This document shows, one piece after another, positions 1-8,789 of a stretch of DNA of 41,264 bases. Source of the stretch: Pseudomonadota bacterium (GTDB lineage Bacteria > Pseudomonadota > Gammaproteobacteria > Steroidobacterales > Steroidobacteraceae); contig JAEZFW010000044.1 in the NCBI GenBank assembly GCA_023417315.1, forward strand, positions 1 through 41,264, written 5' to 3'. Each line of letters opens with the position of its first letter. Position 1 is the stretch's first letter. Made by a program: the position numbers and the translations under genes. The notes beneath the pieces are model-generated. The model made no database searches. It saw only the letters and a list, made by a program, of their open reading frames with translations, and was not told the DNA's origin.

Positions 1-2
1 CT

Positions 3-1778
3 TCCGATGCGGCCGCGGCCGTGTATGTCATCACACGCGAAGACATCCGACGAAGCGGCGCGACCACTTTGCCGGACGTTCTGCGCCTGGCACCCGGCGT
101 CCAAGTCGCGCGCATCAGCAGCCGCAGCTGGGCAGTCTCCGCGCGCGGGTTCAACATGCGTTTTGCATCGAAGCTGCTCGTCATGGTCGACGGCCGCAGC
201 ATCTATACACCACAGTTTTCCGGCGTGATCTGGGAAGAGCAAAGCCCATTTCTCCACGAAATCGAGCGCATCGAAATCGTACGCGGGCCCGGCGGCGCGT
301 TGTGGGGTATCAATGCGGTGAATGGGGTTGTGAACATCATTACGCGCAACGCAGCGGCTTCGAGAGGGTTGCAAGTACATGCAGGTGCGGGCACTTTCGA
401 AAATAAATCCGCCGCAATGAGCTACGGCGGCCGCAATGACCTCCTCGGCGACTATCGGCTGTTTGTGGATCACAGTGAGCTGGATGCGTTCGAGGAAAAC
501 GTCGGCGAGCTGACGCATACGCATTTGGGCATGCGCTTGGATCGAGGGTTCGCAGGCGGTGCGCTCATGCTGCAAGGAAACTTCGAAGAAAGCGATTTCG
601 GCAACGCGCCGGCGCCTCCGGCAGCGTCGCTTGCAACGACTGCTCGCGCAGGCAACGTCGCGGCAACTTGGCAGCGCGCCACGACGCCAGGCGAGCTCGA
701 GCTCAGCACCCACTACAGTTGGACCGAACGTGGCTCGCCCAGCAAATGGGACGAGTCCGCATTTGGCTTCAGCACACAGTTCAACGCGGAGCGAGTGGGC
801 CGTCACGTACTGACTGCAGGAGCGGGATTCCTGTACTTCGCTGACGAGCTGAACGAAGCGACGCCCGAGCTGGTGCTCCACGACAGGAAGGTGGCGCAGC
901 ATCAATGGAGTTTCTACGTCCAGGATGAGATGCATTTCTTTGCCGATCGAGCTCGATTCATTCTCGGTGCGAAGCTCGAGGAGCTCGAGTTCACGGGGCT
1001 CGCCTTTCAACCGACTTTGAGGACAGTCTGGGATGTCACCGATGCGCACACCCTGTGGGCTGCAGCATCACGCGCGGTACGAACCCCCTCGCGCATCGAG
1101 CTTCACTCGCAGCTGACCTTCGGGGGCTACACGCCCGATGGGCTCATCCTGCTGCGTGCGTATGGCAACGAACACTTGGATGCGGAAGATTTGAACGCGT
1201 ACGAGCTCGGGTGGCGCTGGCGCGCGTCTCAGACGCTTACCTTCGACGCCGCCCTCTATCGCAATGATTACAAGAAGCTGATCGGCGGCGTGCCTCGAAC
1301 GCCGATCTTCGAGCTCGAGCCGGTCCCTGCGTTGGTACTGGAAAGCGACTTCGCGAACATCGACGATCTTCGTGTGAGCGGCATCGAGCTCGTCGCCGAA
1401 TGGCACGCGAGCGAATGGCTGAGCTTCGAAGCACAAGGCGCGTGGCAGGACAGCGAAGCGCAAGCTGGTATCCAGCCCGGGCCGATCGACCCGGAACGCA
1501 TGCTCGCCTTACGCGCGCGGATCGATCTGCCGCGCGATGTCGAGCTCGATCTCACGTGGCGCTCGGTGTCGGAGCTGACCGGATACGGTATCCCTGCCTA
1601 CGATATCGTCGACCTGAGAGCCGGATGGCAACCGGCGAAAGCGATCAATTTCTCGCTCGCTGTCGAAAACGTCTTCGACGATGAGCACATCGAGCACATT
1701 GGTGATCTCACGTTCGCGCCGGCCGTGACGATCGGTCGCATGGTGATCGGTCGCATCAGTTGGAAGCCGGGCTTCTAA
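3..1778 (+). CDS. TonB-dependent outer-membrane receptor, 5'-truncated
   Basis: The reading frame is open from the left edge, so the start, signal peptide and TonB box lie outside the window. What remains begins inside the plug domain (YVITREDIRRSG, then DVLRLAPGV and VDGRSIYTP, then the RIEIVRGPGGALWG motif about 95 residues in, followed by NGVVNIIT). About 450 residues of beta-barrel follow, ending in a C-terminal Phe (WKPGF) as outer-membrane barrels do. Such receptors move ligands across the outer membrane using TonB-ExbBD energy. The substrate cannot be read from sequence. Its stop codon overlaps the start of the YfiR-like gene (TAATG), and a hybrid kinase follows. This context suggests that the receptor works in signalling as well as, or instead of, bulk uptake; that is inference. 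No Fe-box or other operator is visible because the promoter is missing. Confidence 0.93.
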   Translation, partial: SDAAAAVYVITREDIRRSGATTLPDVLRLAPGVQVARISSRSWAVSARGFNMRFASKLLVMVDGRSIYTPQFSGVIWEEQSPFLHEIERIEIVRGPGGALWGINAVNGVVNIITRNAAASRGLQVHAGAGTFENKSAAMSYGGRNDLLGDYRLFVDHSELDAFEENVGELTHTHLGMRLDRGFAGGALMLQGNFEESDFGNAPAPPAASLATTARAGNVAATWQRATTPGELELSTHYSWTERGSPSKWDESAFGFSTQFNAERVGRHVLTAGAGFLYFADELNEATPELVLHDRKVAQHQWSFYVQDEMHFFADRARFILGAKLEELEFTGLAFQPTLRTVWDVTDAHTLWAAASRAVRTPSRIELHSQLTFGGYTPDGLILLRAYGNEHLDAEDLNAYELGWRWRASQTLTFDAALYRNDYKKLIGGVPRTPIFELEPVPALVLESDFANIDDLRVSGIELVAEWHASEWLSFEAQGAWQDSEAQAGIQPGPIDPERMLALRARIDLPRDVELDLTWRSVSELTGYGIPAYDIVDLRAGWQPAKAINFSLAVENVFDDEHIEHIGDLTFAPAVTIGRMVIGRISWKPGF

Positions 1779-2332
1779 TGCTCGCGACGTGTCTAAAGAC
1801 GACTGCGAGCGTGCTCGCGGGTCTGCTGATGATGCTCGCAGGTGCGAGTGTTGCTGCGGACGCGCCGCCCTCGCGTGAAGCGCAGATGAAGGCTGCGTAC
1901 GTTTTCAATTTCCTTAAGTTCGTGGAATGGCAGAACTCGGAATCGAGCGCGCCGCTCGAGATCTGTTTCGCTGGTGCAAAGGATGTGCTCGATGCCTTCG
2001 TGATCTCGACAGCGGACAAGACGGTGGGTGCGCGCGAGATCAGCGTTCGATCCGTGTCCGGGAAGAGCAAAGACGTCCTCGCGCGATGCGACGCGCTGTA
2101 TGTGGACTCCGCCGAGGATCTCGGGGCGATGCTCCCTGCGCAAGGCCGCTCCATCCTGACGATTGGCGATGCCGACGCCTTCACGCGTGAAGGTGGGGTC
2201 ATCCGGCTTCACATGGAAAGCAATCGCTTGCGGTTCACGGTCAACGTGGACAACGCGAAGCGCTCGGGTCTTTTGGTGAGCTCGAATCTCCTCAAGCTCG
2301 CGACTCGAATCGAACAGGGGACGAGCCCATGA
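1778..2332 (+). CDS. YfiR/DUF4154-family periplasmic protein
   Basis: This 184-residue protein starts at the ATG that overlaps the receptor stop (TAATG). A Met six codons upstream lies inside the receptor gene and was not chosen. An N-terminal signal segment (residues about 8-28, rich in L/A/M) is followed by the family core: KAAYVFNFLKFVEW, a Rossmann-like middle with Cys in LEICFAG and LARCDAL, SILTIGD, GGVIRLHMESNRLRFTVN and the end SSNLLKLATRI. In Pseudomonas, YfiR is a periplasmic repressor of the diguanylate cyclase YfiN. No cyclase is present here, and the gene instead overlaps a hybrid histidine kinase by ATGA. I infer that it passes an envelope or receptor signal to that kinase's periplasmic domain. 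Family assignment is firm; the partner is inferred. Confidence 0.9.
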   Translation: MLATCLKTTASVLAGLLMMLAGASVAADAPPSREAQMKAAYVFNFLKFVEWQNSESSAPLEICFAGAKDVLDAFVISTADKTVGAREISVRSVSGKSKDVLARCDALYVDSAEDLGAMLPAQGRSILTIGDADAFTREGGVIRLHMESNRLRFTVNVDNAKRSGLLVSSNLLKLATRIEQGTSP

Positions 2333-5052
2333 AACAGTGGCTGAGTCGCCTACCGATTCGAGGCAAGCTGCTCTGGCTCGCGGCGGTCGTCGCGAGCGTC
2401 GCGTTGATCATCTCCGGAGCGGTGCTCATTTCTTACGCTCACGATGCGAGCGCCGATGCATTGCATCATCGCGTACAGACGCAAGCGAAGATCATGGCGT
2501 TGAGCAGCTCTGCCGCGCTCGCGTTCGAAGACCAAGAAGCGGCGAAGAACACCCTGCTCGCATTGGCAGGCGATCAGGCCATTCTCGGGGCCCAGATCGA
2601 ACGAGCGGACGGTACGCCTTTCATCGAGCATGCGTTTGGGAGCGAGGCGATCGCACAAATGCGGATTCGCCCCGACGTGGTTCATGCAAGCGCGGACATC
2701 GTGCTCGACGAGCGAATCGGCGCCATTCACATCTGGGCGGCGAGAAGCGAGCTCAAGGCATTGCTCTTGAGCGCCCTTGCGGTGCTTGGGCTCGGGGGTG
2801 TCGCATCGCTGCTGGTCGCGCTCCTCTCGGCATCGCGGCTGCAGCGAGTCATCTCCGATCCGATTCTCGCGCTCGCGGAGGCGGCCGAAACGGTCTCGCG
2901 CACGAAGGACTACACCTTGCGCGTGGAGAGAACGACGCACGATGAAGTCGGTAAGCTCGTGACCGCCTTCAACGGAATGCTCGCGCAGACCGACGCTCAA
3001 GGCGCTGAGCTCAGAGCCTATCAAGCCGAGCTCGAAGACAAGGTCGAGCAGCGAACCGCGCAGCTCGCAAGCGCGCTCAAGGATGCCCAAGCAGCGGCCC
3101 AAGCGAAAGCCGATTTTCTGGCGAACATGAGCCATGAGATTCGCACACCCATGAACGGCGTGATCGGAATGCTCGATCTCATGGAGGCCGAAGGTCTCGA
3201 TCCGCAACGTCGCAGCATGCTCGAAACCGCTCGCAACTCCGCCGAGGCGCTGCTCGGCATCATCAACGACGTCCTCGATTTCTCGAAGATCGATGCGGGC
3301 AAGCTCACGCTAGAGCGCATCGACCTGGAGCTGCAGCCCCTCGCCGAGGAAGTCTGCACGCTCTTCTCGCGGCAGGCGCACGACAAGGGAGTCGAGGTGA
3401 CTTGCCTCATCGAAGGCACGGTTCCGCGGCTCGTGCGCGGCGATCCTGTGCGTTTGCGTCAGGTGCTCGCGAACCTGCTCGGAAACGCCGTGAAGTTCAC
3501 CGAGCGCGGTGAGGTGAGCGTCGCGGTGCGGGCAAGTCGAATCGACGCGATGCATGCCTCGATCGAGATTTCGATCCAGGACACCGGTATTGGAATGACT
3601 CCGGAGGCCGTCTCGCGGTTGTTCCAGTCCTTCACGCAGGCTGATACCTCCACCACCCGAAAGTTCGGTGGAACTGGACTCGGTCTTGCGATCACCAAGC
3701 GCCTCGTGGATGCGATGGGGGGCGAGATCGCTGTAAGTAGTGAGCCGGGGAAGGGTTCCACCTTCGTGGTCACGATCCCAATGGAGATCGGCACCTACAC
3801 GACGGCCGTTGGACGCGCCGACCTCAGCGCTTTCAGAGTGCTGGTCGTCGACGACAATGCCACGAATCGCAAGGTGCTCGAGCACTACTTGCAAGCGTGT
3901 CGCATGCGGCATGAAACCGCGGATTCGGCTCGAGAAGGACTCGAGAGGCTGCGACGTGCATGTGCGGAGGGACGTCCATTCGACGTCGTCATCCTCGACT
4001 ACCAAATGCCGCAGGTCGACGGCCTGGGATTCCTGCGTCAAATGCGCGCCGAGCCGCAGATCGCAGCGACGAAGTGCGTGGTGCTGAGCTCGGTGGGGGA
4101 TCGCCAAGCCGATGCCGATGCGCTCGCTGTCGCTGCATGGTTGAACAAACCAGTGCGCCAATCGCAGCTCTACAGTGCGATCGCGATGATTACGGGCGTA
4201 TCGGCCGGGTGGAACGTCGCAGTGGCGGCGGCCGAAGTCACCAAGGCGTCGCACGGAGTGCGGCTCGATGCTCGCGTACTGCTCGTCGAAGACAATGTCG
4301 TCAATCAGCAGGTCGCGCTGCGAATGCTCGCGGCGCTTGGAATCAATGCGCGGGTGGCGCTCAACGGGCTCGAGGCGCTCGAGCGCATCAAGAGCGAGGA
4401 GTTCGATCTCGTCCTGATGGATTGCCAGATGCCCGTCATGGATGGATATCAATCGGCGCACGCGATTCGCGAGTGGGAAGCGAGCACTCAGCGAGCGCGG
4501 CTGCCAATCGTGGCCATGACTGCCAATGCAATGCAGGGAGATCGCGAGCGGTGCTTGCAAGCGGGTATGGACGATTACGTAGCGAAGCCCGTGAAGCGCG
4601 ATAGTCTCACTGCGACCCTCTTGCGCTGGCTGGCGGATCCGATCTGGCAGGGAGAGCCACAGATGGACCGGGCGAGTGAGACGTCACCGGAAAGGATGCT
4701 GGACATGAGTGCGCTCGAGCAGCTGATCGAGCTGTTCGACGGCGATGCTACCGACGTGATCGAGAGCTACTTGAGCGACTCGGCTTCACAGCTCGATGTG
4801 ATGACGAATGCGCTCAATGAGGGTGACGATGCCGTCCTAGCCCGTGCCGCACATAGCCTGAAGTCGAGTAGTCGCTCGCTCGGGGCGCTCGTCGTGGGGG
4901 AGCTTGCTGAACAGATCGAGATGTCCGCACAGACCGCCGCATCGTCCGGTGCGGTCAACGCGCTCCTGCCGCAACTTCGCCGCGCTCTGTCGCAAGTGGA
5001 GCCGCTTCTGAAGTCCGCGCTCGGTTCCGGCGGCCGTCGAGCCTCAGCCTGA
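2329..5052 (+). CDS. Hybrid histidine kinase, CHASE8-like/HAMP/HisKA/HATPase/REC/REC/Hpt
   Basis: 907 residues, BarA-like. There is a TM helix at about 13-35, a periplasmic domain at about 40-143 resembling CHASE8, TM2 at about 144-167, HAMP at about 168-222 and a coiled coil to 258. The HisKA H-box is FLANMSHEIRTPMNG with phospho-acceptor His269. The HATPase domain has its N-box at about 382-390 and DTGIGM at 418-423. Receiver 1 has Asp557 (VILDYQMPQVDG), receiver 2 has Asp698 (VLMDCQMPVMDG, followed by TANAM and KP), and the C-terminal Hpt has His842 (AAHSLKSSS). All phosphotransfer residues are present, so a complete His-Asp-His relay is encoded in one inner-membrane protein. The gene overlaps the YfiR-like gene by four bases (ATGA), implying translational coupling. 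No separate output regulator with a DNA-binding or cyclase domain is adjacent, so the final target is unknown. Confidence 0.95.
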   Translation: MKQWLSRLPIRGKLLWLAAVVASVALIISGAVLISYAHDASADALHHRVQTQAKIMALSSSAALAFEDQEAAKNTLLALAGDQAILGAQIERADGTPFIEHAFGSEAIAQMRIRPDVVHASADIVLDERIGAIHIWAARSELKALLLSALAVLGLGGVASLLVALLSASRLQRVISDPILALAEAAETVSRTKDYTLRVERTTHDEVGKLVTAFNGMLAQTDAQGAELRAYQAELEDKVEQRTAQLASALKDAQAAAQAKADFLANMSHEIRTPMNGVIGMLDLMEAEGLDPQRRSMLETARNSAEALLGIINDVLDFSKIDAGKLTLERIDLELQPLAEEVCTLFSRQAHDKGVEVTCLIEGTVPRLVRGDPVRLRQVLANLLGNAVKFTERGEVSVAVRASRIDAMHASIEISIQDTGIGMTPEAVSRLFQSFTQADTSTTRKFGGTGLGLAITKRLVDAMGGEIAVSSEPGKGSTFVVTIPMEIGTYTTAVGRADLSAFRVLVVDDNATNRKVLEHYLQACRMRHETADSAREGLERLRRACAEGRPFDVVILDYQMPQVDGLGFLRQMRAEPQIAATKCVVLSSVGDRQADADALAVAAWLNKPVRQSQLYSAIAMITGVSAGWNVAVAAAEVTKASHGVRLDARVLLVEDNVVNQQVALRMLAALGINARVALNGLEALERIKSEEFDLVLMDCQMPVMDGYQSAHAIREWEASTQRARLPIVAMTANAMQGDRERCLQAGMDDYVAKPVKRDSLTATLLRWLADPIWQGEPQMDRASETSPERMLDMSALEQLIELFDGDATDVIESYLSDSASQLDVMTNALNEGDDAVLARAAHSLKSSSRSLGALVVGELAEQIEMSAQTAASSGAVNALLPQLRRALSQVEPLLKSALGSGGRRASA

Positions 5053-5190
5053 GATAGTGGATTTGCGGACGACGCGTCGGTGCGCGGTCGTCGGGAACTT
5101 TCCGTGCCCTCGGCTATTAGGTGATCCGCCGATGACATGCTGCTCGTAATTAGATAAAAGCCAGCATGCAGGGTGTGGGAGAGCAAAGAC

Positions 5191-5397
5191 GTGGAAAGAG
5201 ACGCGGGACAGATCAACTTCTCGAGCATCAAGACTCGGATCAAGCAGCGCTGGCGCCGACTCACCGACGAAGAGATTGACGAGCTTCAGGACCGATCGGA
5301 AGTGCTCGTTTCGAGGCTCCAGGAATGCTACGGGTGGGAGCGCGAGGAGGCGGAGCGGCAGGTGCGCGAGTTCAGGACGCGGCATAACTGGCAGTAG
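5191..5397 (+). CDS. CsbD-like stress-response protein
   Basis: A small hydrophilic, highly charged helical protein (68 residues from the chosen start). The core SSIKTRIKQRWRRLTDEEID, then a block around VSRLQE and YGWEREEAERQV, matches the CsbD family pattern (KGK-x-K-x-W-x-KLTDDD..., then LQ-x-YG...EEA). CsbD-like proteins are general-stress genes in many bacteria, and their molecular role is unknown. I chose GTG 5191 because GGGAG lies about 10 nt upstream and the resulting N-terminus fits the family length. A GTG at 5173 would add six residues but has a poorer ribosome site. The gene stands alone between the kinase and an apparently empty 330-bp gap. Confidence 0.75.
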   Translation: MERDAGQINFSSIKTRIKQRWRRLTDEEIDELQDRSEVLVSRLQECYGWEREEAERQVREFRTRHNWQ

Positions 5398-5727
5398 ATC
5401 GGCCAGCCGAGCTTGAATCCGCCTTGTCCTGTTTGAACCCTTCATCTCCGAAGGGTGTGAGCCCATTTAAACTCAGTCTCGGTGAGGGGGAGTCCCCTGA
5501 CGCGCCTCGCTGAGGCTCCTCCCTGTGTCCGGCGCGCCGCCTCCCGTGCTGTTTCAGACGAGCCTGCGCAGTGGATCCTGTTCGTTCCGACCGCACGCTC
5601 AACGCGTACCTTAAACGGCGCACCGAATCTGCCATCGCCGCCGAACGATTCAACTGTATACGTTTGGATCTCGGTGCGATGACTATACTTACCTGCGGGT
5701 GCAAGTCGTGGACGCGGGGAGTGACTC
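5398..5727. other. Non-coding gap between csbD-like and DUF6265 genes
   Basis: About 330 bp without a convincing gene. Short frames exist but show no family resemblance or ribosome site. The right part carries a possible promoter for the DUF6265 gene, listed separately. A weak inverted feature (CCTTCATCTCCGAAGGGTG near 5439-5457) could be a hairpin, but it has no T-tract. Confidence 0.4.
5663..5689 (+). promoter_or_regulatory. Possible sigma-70 promoter for the DUF6265 gene
   Basis: TTTGGA at 5663-5668 and TATACT at 5684-5689 with a 15-nt spacer. The -10 hexamer is good, but the -35 is weak and the spacing is shorter than the optimal 17. It would give a leader of about 30 nt before the ATG at 5728. 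Motif-only evidence. Confidence 0.3.
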
Positions 5728-6192
5728 ATGCGACTGAGCGCGGTTCGTTCCCTCTTATCGTGTTGCCTGCTGTTGGCGGCGCCATCGATGGCAGGTGAGG
5801 CCATCGATCTCGATTGGCTTGCAGGGTCTTGGTGCTCGAAGCACGGTGAGATTACGAGCGAGGAAACCTGGTTGCCTGAGCGCGGCGGCATGCTCCTAGC
5901 TGTGAGCCGCACGATCACGAAGCGCGGTACGGAGTTCGAGTTCATACGGATCGAAATCGACTCGAAGGGCGCCAGGTATATCGCGCAGCCAAGCGGCGGC
6001 GCCGCCACTTCATTCGAGCTCGTCGATGCGACCACAAGCTCTGCGCTGTTCGAGAATCGGCAGCACGATTTCCCGAAGCGCATTCGCTATACGCGCAGCG
6101 GGGACATGCTGACCGCTCGTATCGATGGCGGGGATGACGCCAGTGCACGCGAGTTCGCCTGGGAGCGCTGCGAATCGAACGCCGCCGATTAG
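5728..6192 (+). CDS. DUF6265 family exported protein
   Basis: 154 residues with an N-terminal signal peptide (MRLSAVRSLLSCCLLLAAPSMA, cleavage probably after SMA). The mature part follows the DUF6265 pattern: DLDWLAGSW, ITSEETWLPERGGMLLAVSRT, EFEFIRIEI, YIAQPSGGAATSFELV, ALFENRQHDFPKRIRYTRSGD and MLTARIDG. The fold is probably a small lipocalin-like beta-barrel in the periplasm. The function is unknown. The stop is followed by a short gap and then the GNAT gene on the same strand, so the two may be co-transcribed, but nothing links them functionally. Confidence 0.85.
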   Translation: MRLSAVRSLLSCCLLLAAPSMAGEAIDLDWLAGSWCSKHGEITSEETWLPERGGMLLAVSRTITKRGTEFEFIRIEIDSKGARYIAQPSGGAATSFELVDATTSSALFENRQHDFPKRIRYTRSGDMLTARIDGGDDASAREFAWERCESNAAD

Positions 6193-6245
6193 CGCGCAAT
6201 AAAATATGTAGGGCTAGATCGATCGCCAGGATTTCAGGACTTCTC

Positions 6246-6677
6246 ATGACGCTTCGTTGGACGGATGCGCTCGACACCGTGAATTGGGCCGAGCTGTCGG
6301 AGCTGTATCGAGTGGCGCCGCTCGGCAACAAGTCTGCCGAGCACTTGCGAGTCGTGTTTACGAACAGCCTCTATCGCGCGTTCGTCTACGAAGGCGATCG
6401 CTTGGTGGGCGCCGGGCGTGCGCTTTCAGACGGCCGCGACTGTTCTTACATCTGCGATATCGCCGTGCTGCCGAGCCATCAAGGCACCGGCCTGGGCAAA
6501 CAGCTCGTGAGCAGACTCGTCGACCTGTCGCGAGCACATCGCAAGATCATCTTGTATGCGGTCCCCGGGAAGGAGCCGTTCTACAAGAAGTTCGGTTTCA
6601 AACGCATGAAGACGGCGATGGCGATCTTCGACGATCAGGATCTGGCCCAGGCGCGAGGGTATGTGGACGACACTTGA
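6246..6677 (+). CDS. GNAT-family N-acetyltransferase
   Basis: 143 residues, a typical single GNAT domain. The beta4/alpha3 acetyl-CoA site is visible as ICDIAVLPSHQGTGLGKQLV (the Q/R-x-x-G-x-G/A motif is QGTGLG), followed by the C-terminal motif FYKKFGFKRMKTAMAIF. Such enzymes transfer an acetyl group from acetyl-CoA to an amine of a small molecule or protein. The acceptor cannot be told. The protein is cytosolic, with no signal or membrane segment. It is followed by the 6699-6842 inverted repeat and then by a convergently transcribed exporter. Confidence 0.9.
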   Translation: MTLRWTDALDTVNWAELSELYRVAPLGNKSAEHLRVVFTNSLYRAFVYEGDRLVGAGRALSDGRDCSYICDIAVLPSHQGTGLGKQLVSRLVDLSRAHRKIILYAVPGKEPFYKKFGFKRMKTAMAIFDDQDLAQARGYVDDT

Positions 6678-6698
6678 GTCGTGTTTGTAGAGTGCAGT

Positions 6699-6842
6699 AA
6701 CCACAAAGAACACGAAGAGCACAAAAAAGAGCATCGAATGATGAGCATCGATCACGAGCGATATCTGTCCTCGTGAGATTAGGTAAAGATCGATTGCTGC
6801 TCGAATCTTTCCTTTTTGTGTTCTATGTGTTCTTTGTGGTTT
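6699..6842. repeat. Imperfect inverted repeat between convergent genes
   Basis: The left arm (6699-6730, containing CCACAAAGAACACGAAGAGCA) and right arm (6811-6842, containing TTGTGTTCTATGTGTTCTTTG) are about 32 nt each and nearly complementary, separated by about 80 nt. The words ACAAAGA/ACACGAAG are internally repetitive with a 9-10-nt period. It lies between the GNAT gene and the convergent EamA gene and may fold as a bidirectional terminator. Sequences of the type 'accacaaagaacac' are, to my recollection, common dispersed repeats in many bacteria. Confidence 0.75.
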
Positions 6843-6851
6843 CTGATCTCC

Positions 6852-7739
6852 CTAAGCAGTCTGCGGTTCCGGCTCCCGTTCTTGCGCGCCGCTCGTGCCC
6901 AGCCACGAGCCGAGCAGAATGAGCGCGAGTCCCGCGGCGCTGCCGATTCCGAAATGCTCATGAAGGATCAACACACCGAGAAGCGCCGCAACGCCTGGAC
7001 AGACGTATGCGACCACCGACGCGCGCGCGGCGCCCGCTTCGTTGATCAAGTAGAAATATAGGAGCAGCGCGAGCGCCGTGCAGAACAGTCCGAGCGTGAC
7101 GACGGACGACAGCGCAAGCATCGACGGCATCGCTGTCGGCGCGGTCCATAGTGCCCAAGGCAGCAAGATCAACGATGCAACGACGAGACTCGCCGAAAGC
7201 GCGCCGAGCTCGTCTACGTCGGCCAGATAGCGTTGCACGATCAAGGGCCCGACCGCATAGCCGATCACGGCACCAAACAAGCAAGCGACGCCCAGCCACT
7301 GCTCGCGGCCGCTGATCGTATCGATGCCGAGCAAGACCACGACGCCGAAGAGACCCACCAACAGTCCGGACAGCCGCCGCATGCCGAGCCGCTCACGAAC
7401 GCCGAGGAACGGCGCGATGAGAACGACCGTCAGAGGGACAGTGGCGATCAGGATGCCCGCGAGCGAAGAACTGATCCATTGCTCTCCAACCGAGATCAAC
7501 GAGAAAGGAATGACGAGCTCGGTGACTGCAAAAGCAATGATTGCGACTTTGTGTTTGAGCGCTGGGAAGAACACACGCTTGTGAAGCGCAATGGGTGCCA
7601 GGACGAGCGCACCCAAAGTGAGTCGGCCCCAGGCCACGCACGCGGGCGACAAGTCATCGAGCGCGAGCTTAATGAAGAAGTAGGGCACTCCCCACAGTAG
7701 GCATAGCACAGCAAACGTTATCCAAGCTCGCCACGTCAC
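6852..7739 (-). CDS. EamA/DMT-superfamily transporter
   Basis: About 295 residues from GTG 7739 (N-terminus VTWRAWITFAVLCLLWGVPY). That start has AAAGGGG about 8 nt upstream. A longer in-frame start at 7829 would add 30 hydrophilic residues ahead of the first membrane helix and is less likely. There are ten predicted hydrophobic helices in two homologous halves, with family marks such as LLWGVPYFFIKLAL in helix 1 and LYFYLINEAGAARASVVAYV near helix 9, then a short charged C-terminus. The DMT/EamA superfamily comprises inner-membrane exporters of amino acids, metabolites and drugs. The substrate is not predictable. It runs convergent to the GNAT gene. Confidence 0.88.
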   Translation of the reverse strand: MTWRAWITFAVLCLLWGVPYFFIKLALDDLSPACVAWGRLTLGALVLAPIALHKRVFFPALKHKVAIIAFAVTELVIPFSLISVGEQWISSSLAGILIATVPLTVVLIAPFLGVRERLGMRRLSGLLVGLFGVVVLLGIDTISGREQWLGVACLFGAVIGYAVGPLIVQRYLADVDELGALSASLVVASLILLPWALWTAPTAMPSMLALSSVVTLGLFCTALALLLYFYLINEAGAARASVVAYVCPGVAALLGVLILHEHFGIGSAAGLALILLGSWLGTSGAQEREPEPQTA

Positions 7740-7847
7740 GCGCTCATCCCCTTTAGCGGAAGCGACGCATTCTACTCGGTCGCACGCTTTACTTGTCGCG
7801 CCGATGTGGGTAATCGAGGAAAGACACAAGTGATACGCGGTGGTGAG

Positions 7848-8789
7848 TCAGCGGCGCAATTTGCGAGTGGCGCTGGGCACGTCTTTTTCCCACGGCGGTA
7901 CCGGATCGAGATGCTCGGACAAGAAGTCGATGAAGGCTCTGACGCGCGGAAGCATCAAGCGGCGCGGAGGCATCACGGCGTAAATCCCGCTATCCGGTAG
8001 TTGGTAGTCGGGCAAGACGCGTTGCAGGCGTCCTGCGCGCAAGTCGTCGCAGACATGCCAGACCGAATGCAGTGAGATGCCGAGGCCTGCGAGCGCTGCA
8101 TCCCGAATGACTTCTCCCATATTGCTTTCAAGCTTGCCGCGGACCCGCACGCTCGTTTCGGTACCATCGTGCGAAGTCAGCAACCATTGATCCCGCGGTC
8201 CCTTCGGACCGAGCATCAAGAGACAATCGTGGTTGCGAAGATCTTCGGGATGTTTGGGGCTCCCGCGGCGCTTCAGGTATGCGGGGGCAGCGCACAGTAC
8301 GCGCCGATTCGCTGCGAGTCGTCGAGCGATGAGGCTCGAGTCCTGCAACTGACCAATCCGGATCGCAAGATCGAGGCCTTCGCCGATCAGATCCGACATC
8401 GTGTCGTTCATATCGATCGCTACACGTAACGCGGGGTGGCGCTGCAAGAACTCAGGTAGCAGGGGTGAGATGTACAGGCGCCCGAATGCGGCCGGCACCG
8501 TGACGCGAAGCGTTCCAGTTACTTCCTTTGCGGCTTTCCTGAGACTACTCGTCAGGGCTTCCAGATCCTCGATCAAGCCGCGTCCTTGCTCGGCGAGCGC
8601 GGCACCTTCAGGTGTGGCGCGCAACTGCCGCGTGCTGCGATGAAGAAGCTTGACGCCGAGCGCGGTCTCCAGGCGCTTCAGTCGCTGGCTTGCCGCCGCG
8701 ACCGATAGATCGAGGCTGCGTGCAGCCGCACTGATCGAGCCCGAGTCGAGCACGCGTAAGAACAATTGCAGGTCGGCGATGCGATCCAT
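7848..8789 (-). CDS. LysR-family transcriptional regulator
   Basis: 313 residues from ATG 8789. The N-terminal winged helix-turn-helix (residues 1-60: DLQLFLRVLDSGSISAAAR, AASQRLKRLE, LLHRSTRQLRATPEG) is followed by a linker helix and the LysR substrate-binding domain (about 88-295, with GTLRVTVPAAFGRLYISPLL, DLAIRIG and LAGLGISLHSVWHVCDDL). It matches the large LTTR subgroup that regulates a divergent oxidoreductase or exporter. An aldo-keto reductase starts 100 bp away on the opposite strand, so that gene is the likely target, with a small-molecule co-inducer. The gene ends about 110 bp before the start of the EamA exporter on the same strand. Confidence 0.93.
   Translation of the reverse strand: MDRIADLQLFLRVLDSGSISAAARSLDLSVAAASQRLKRLETALGVKLLHRSTRQLRATPEGAALAEQGRGLIEDLEALTSSLRKAAKEVTGTLRVTVPAAFGRLYISPLLPEFLQRHPALRVAIDMNDTMSDLIGEGLDLAIRIGQLQDSSLIARRLAANRRVLCAAPAYLKRRGSPKHPEDLRNHDCLLMLGPKGPRDQWLLTSHDGTETSVRVRGKLESNMGEVIRDAALAGLGISLHSVWHVCDDLRAGRLQRVLPDYQLPDSGIYAVMPPRRLMLPRVRAFIDFLSEHLDPVPPWEKDVPSATRKLRR

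Noticed and set aside
3310..4560. 416-codon minus-strand frame within the hybrid kinase gene
   Set aside because: Opposite a fully motif-supported kinase; no family features of its own.
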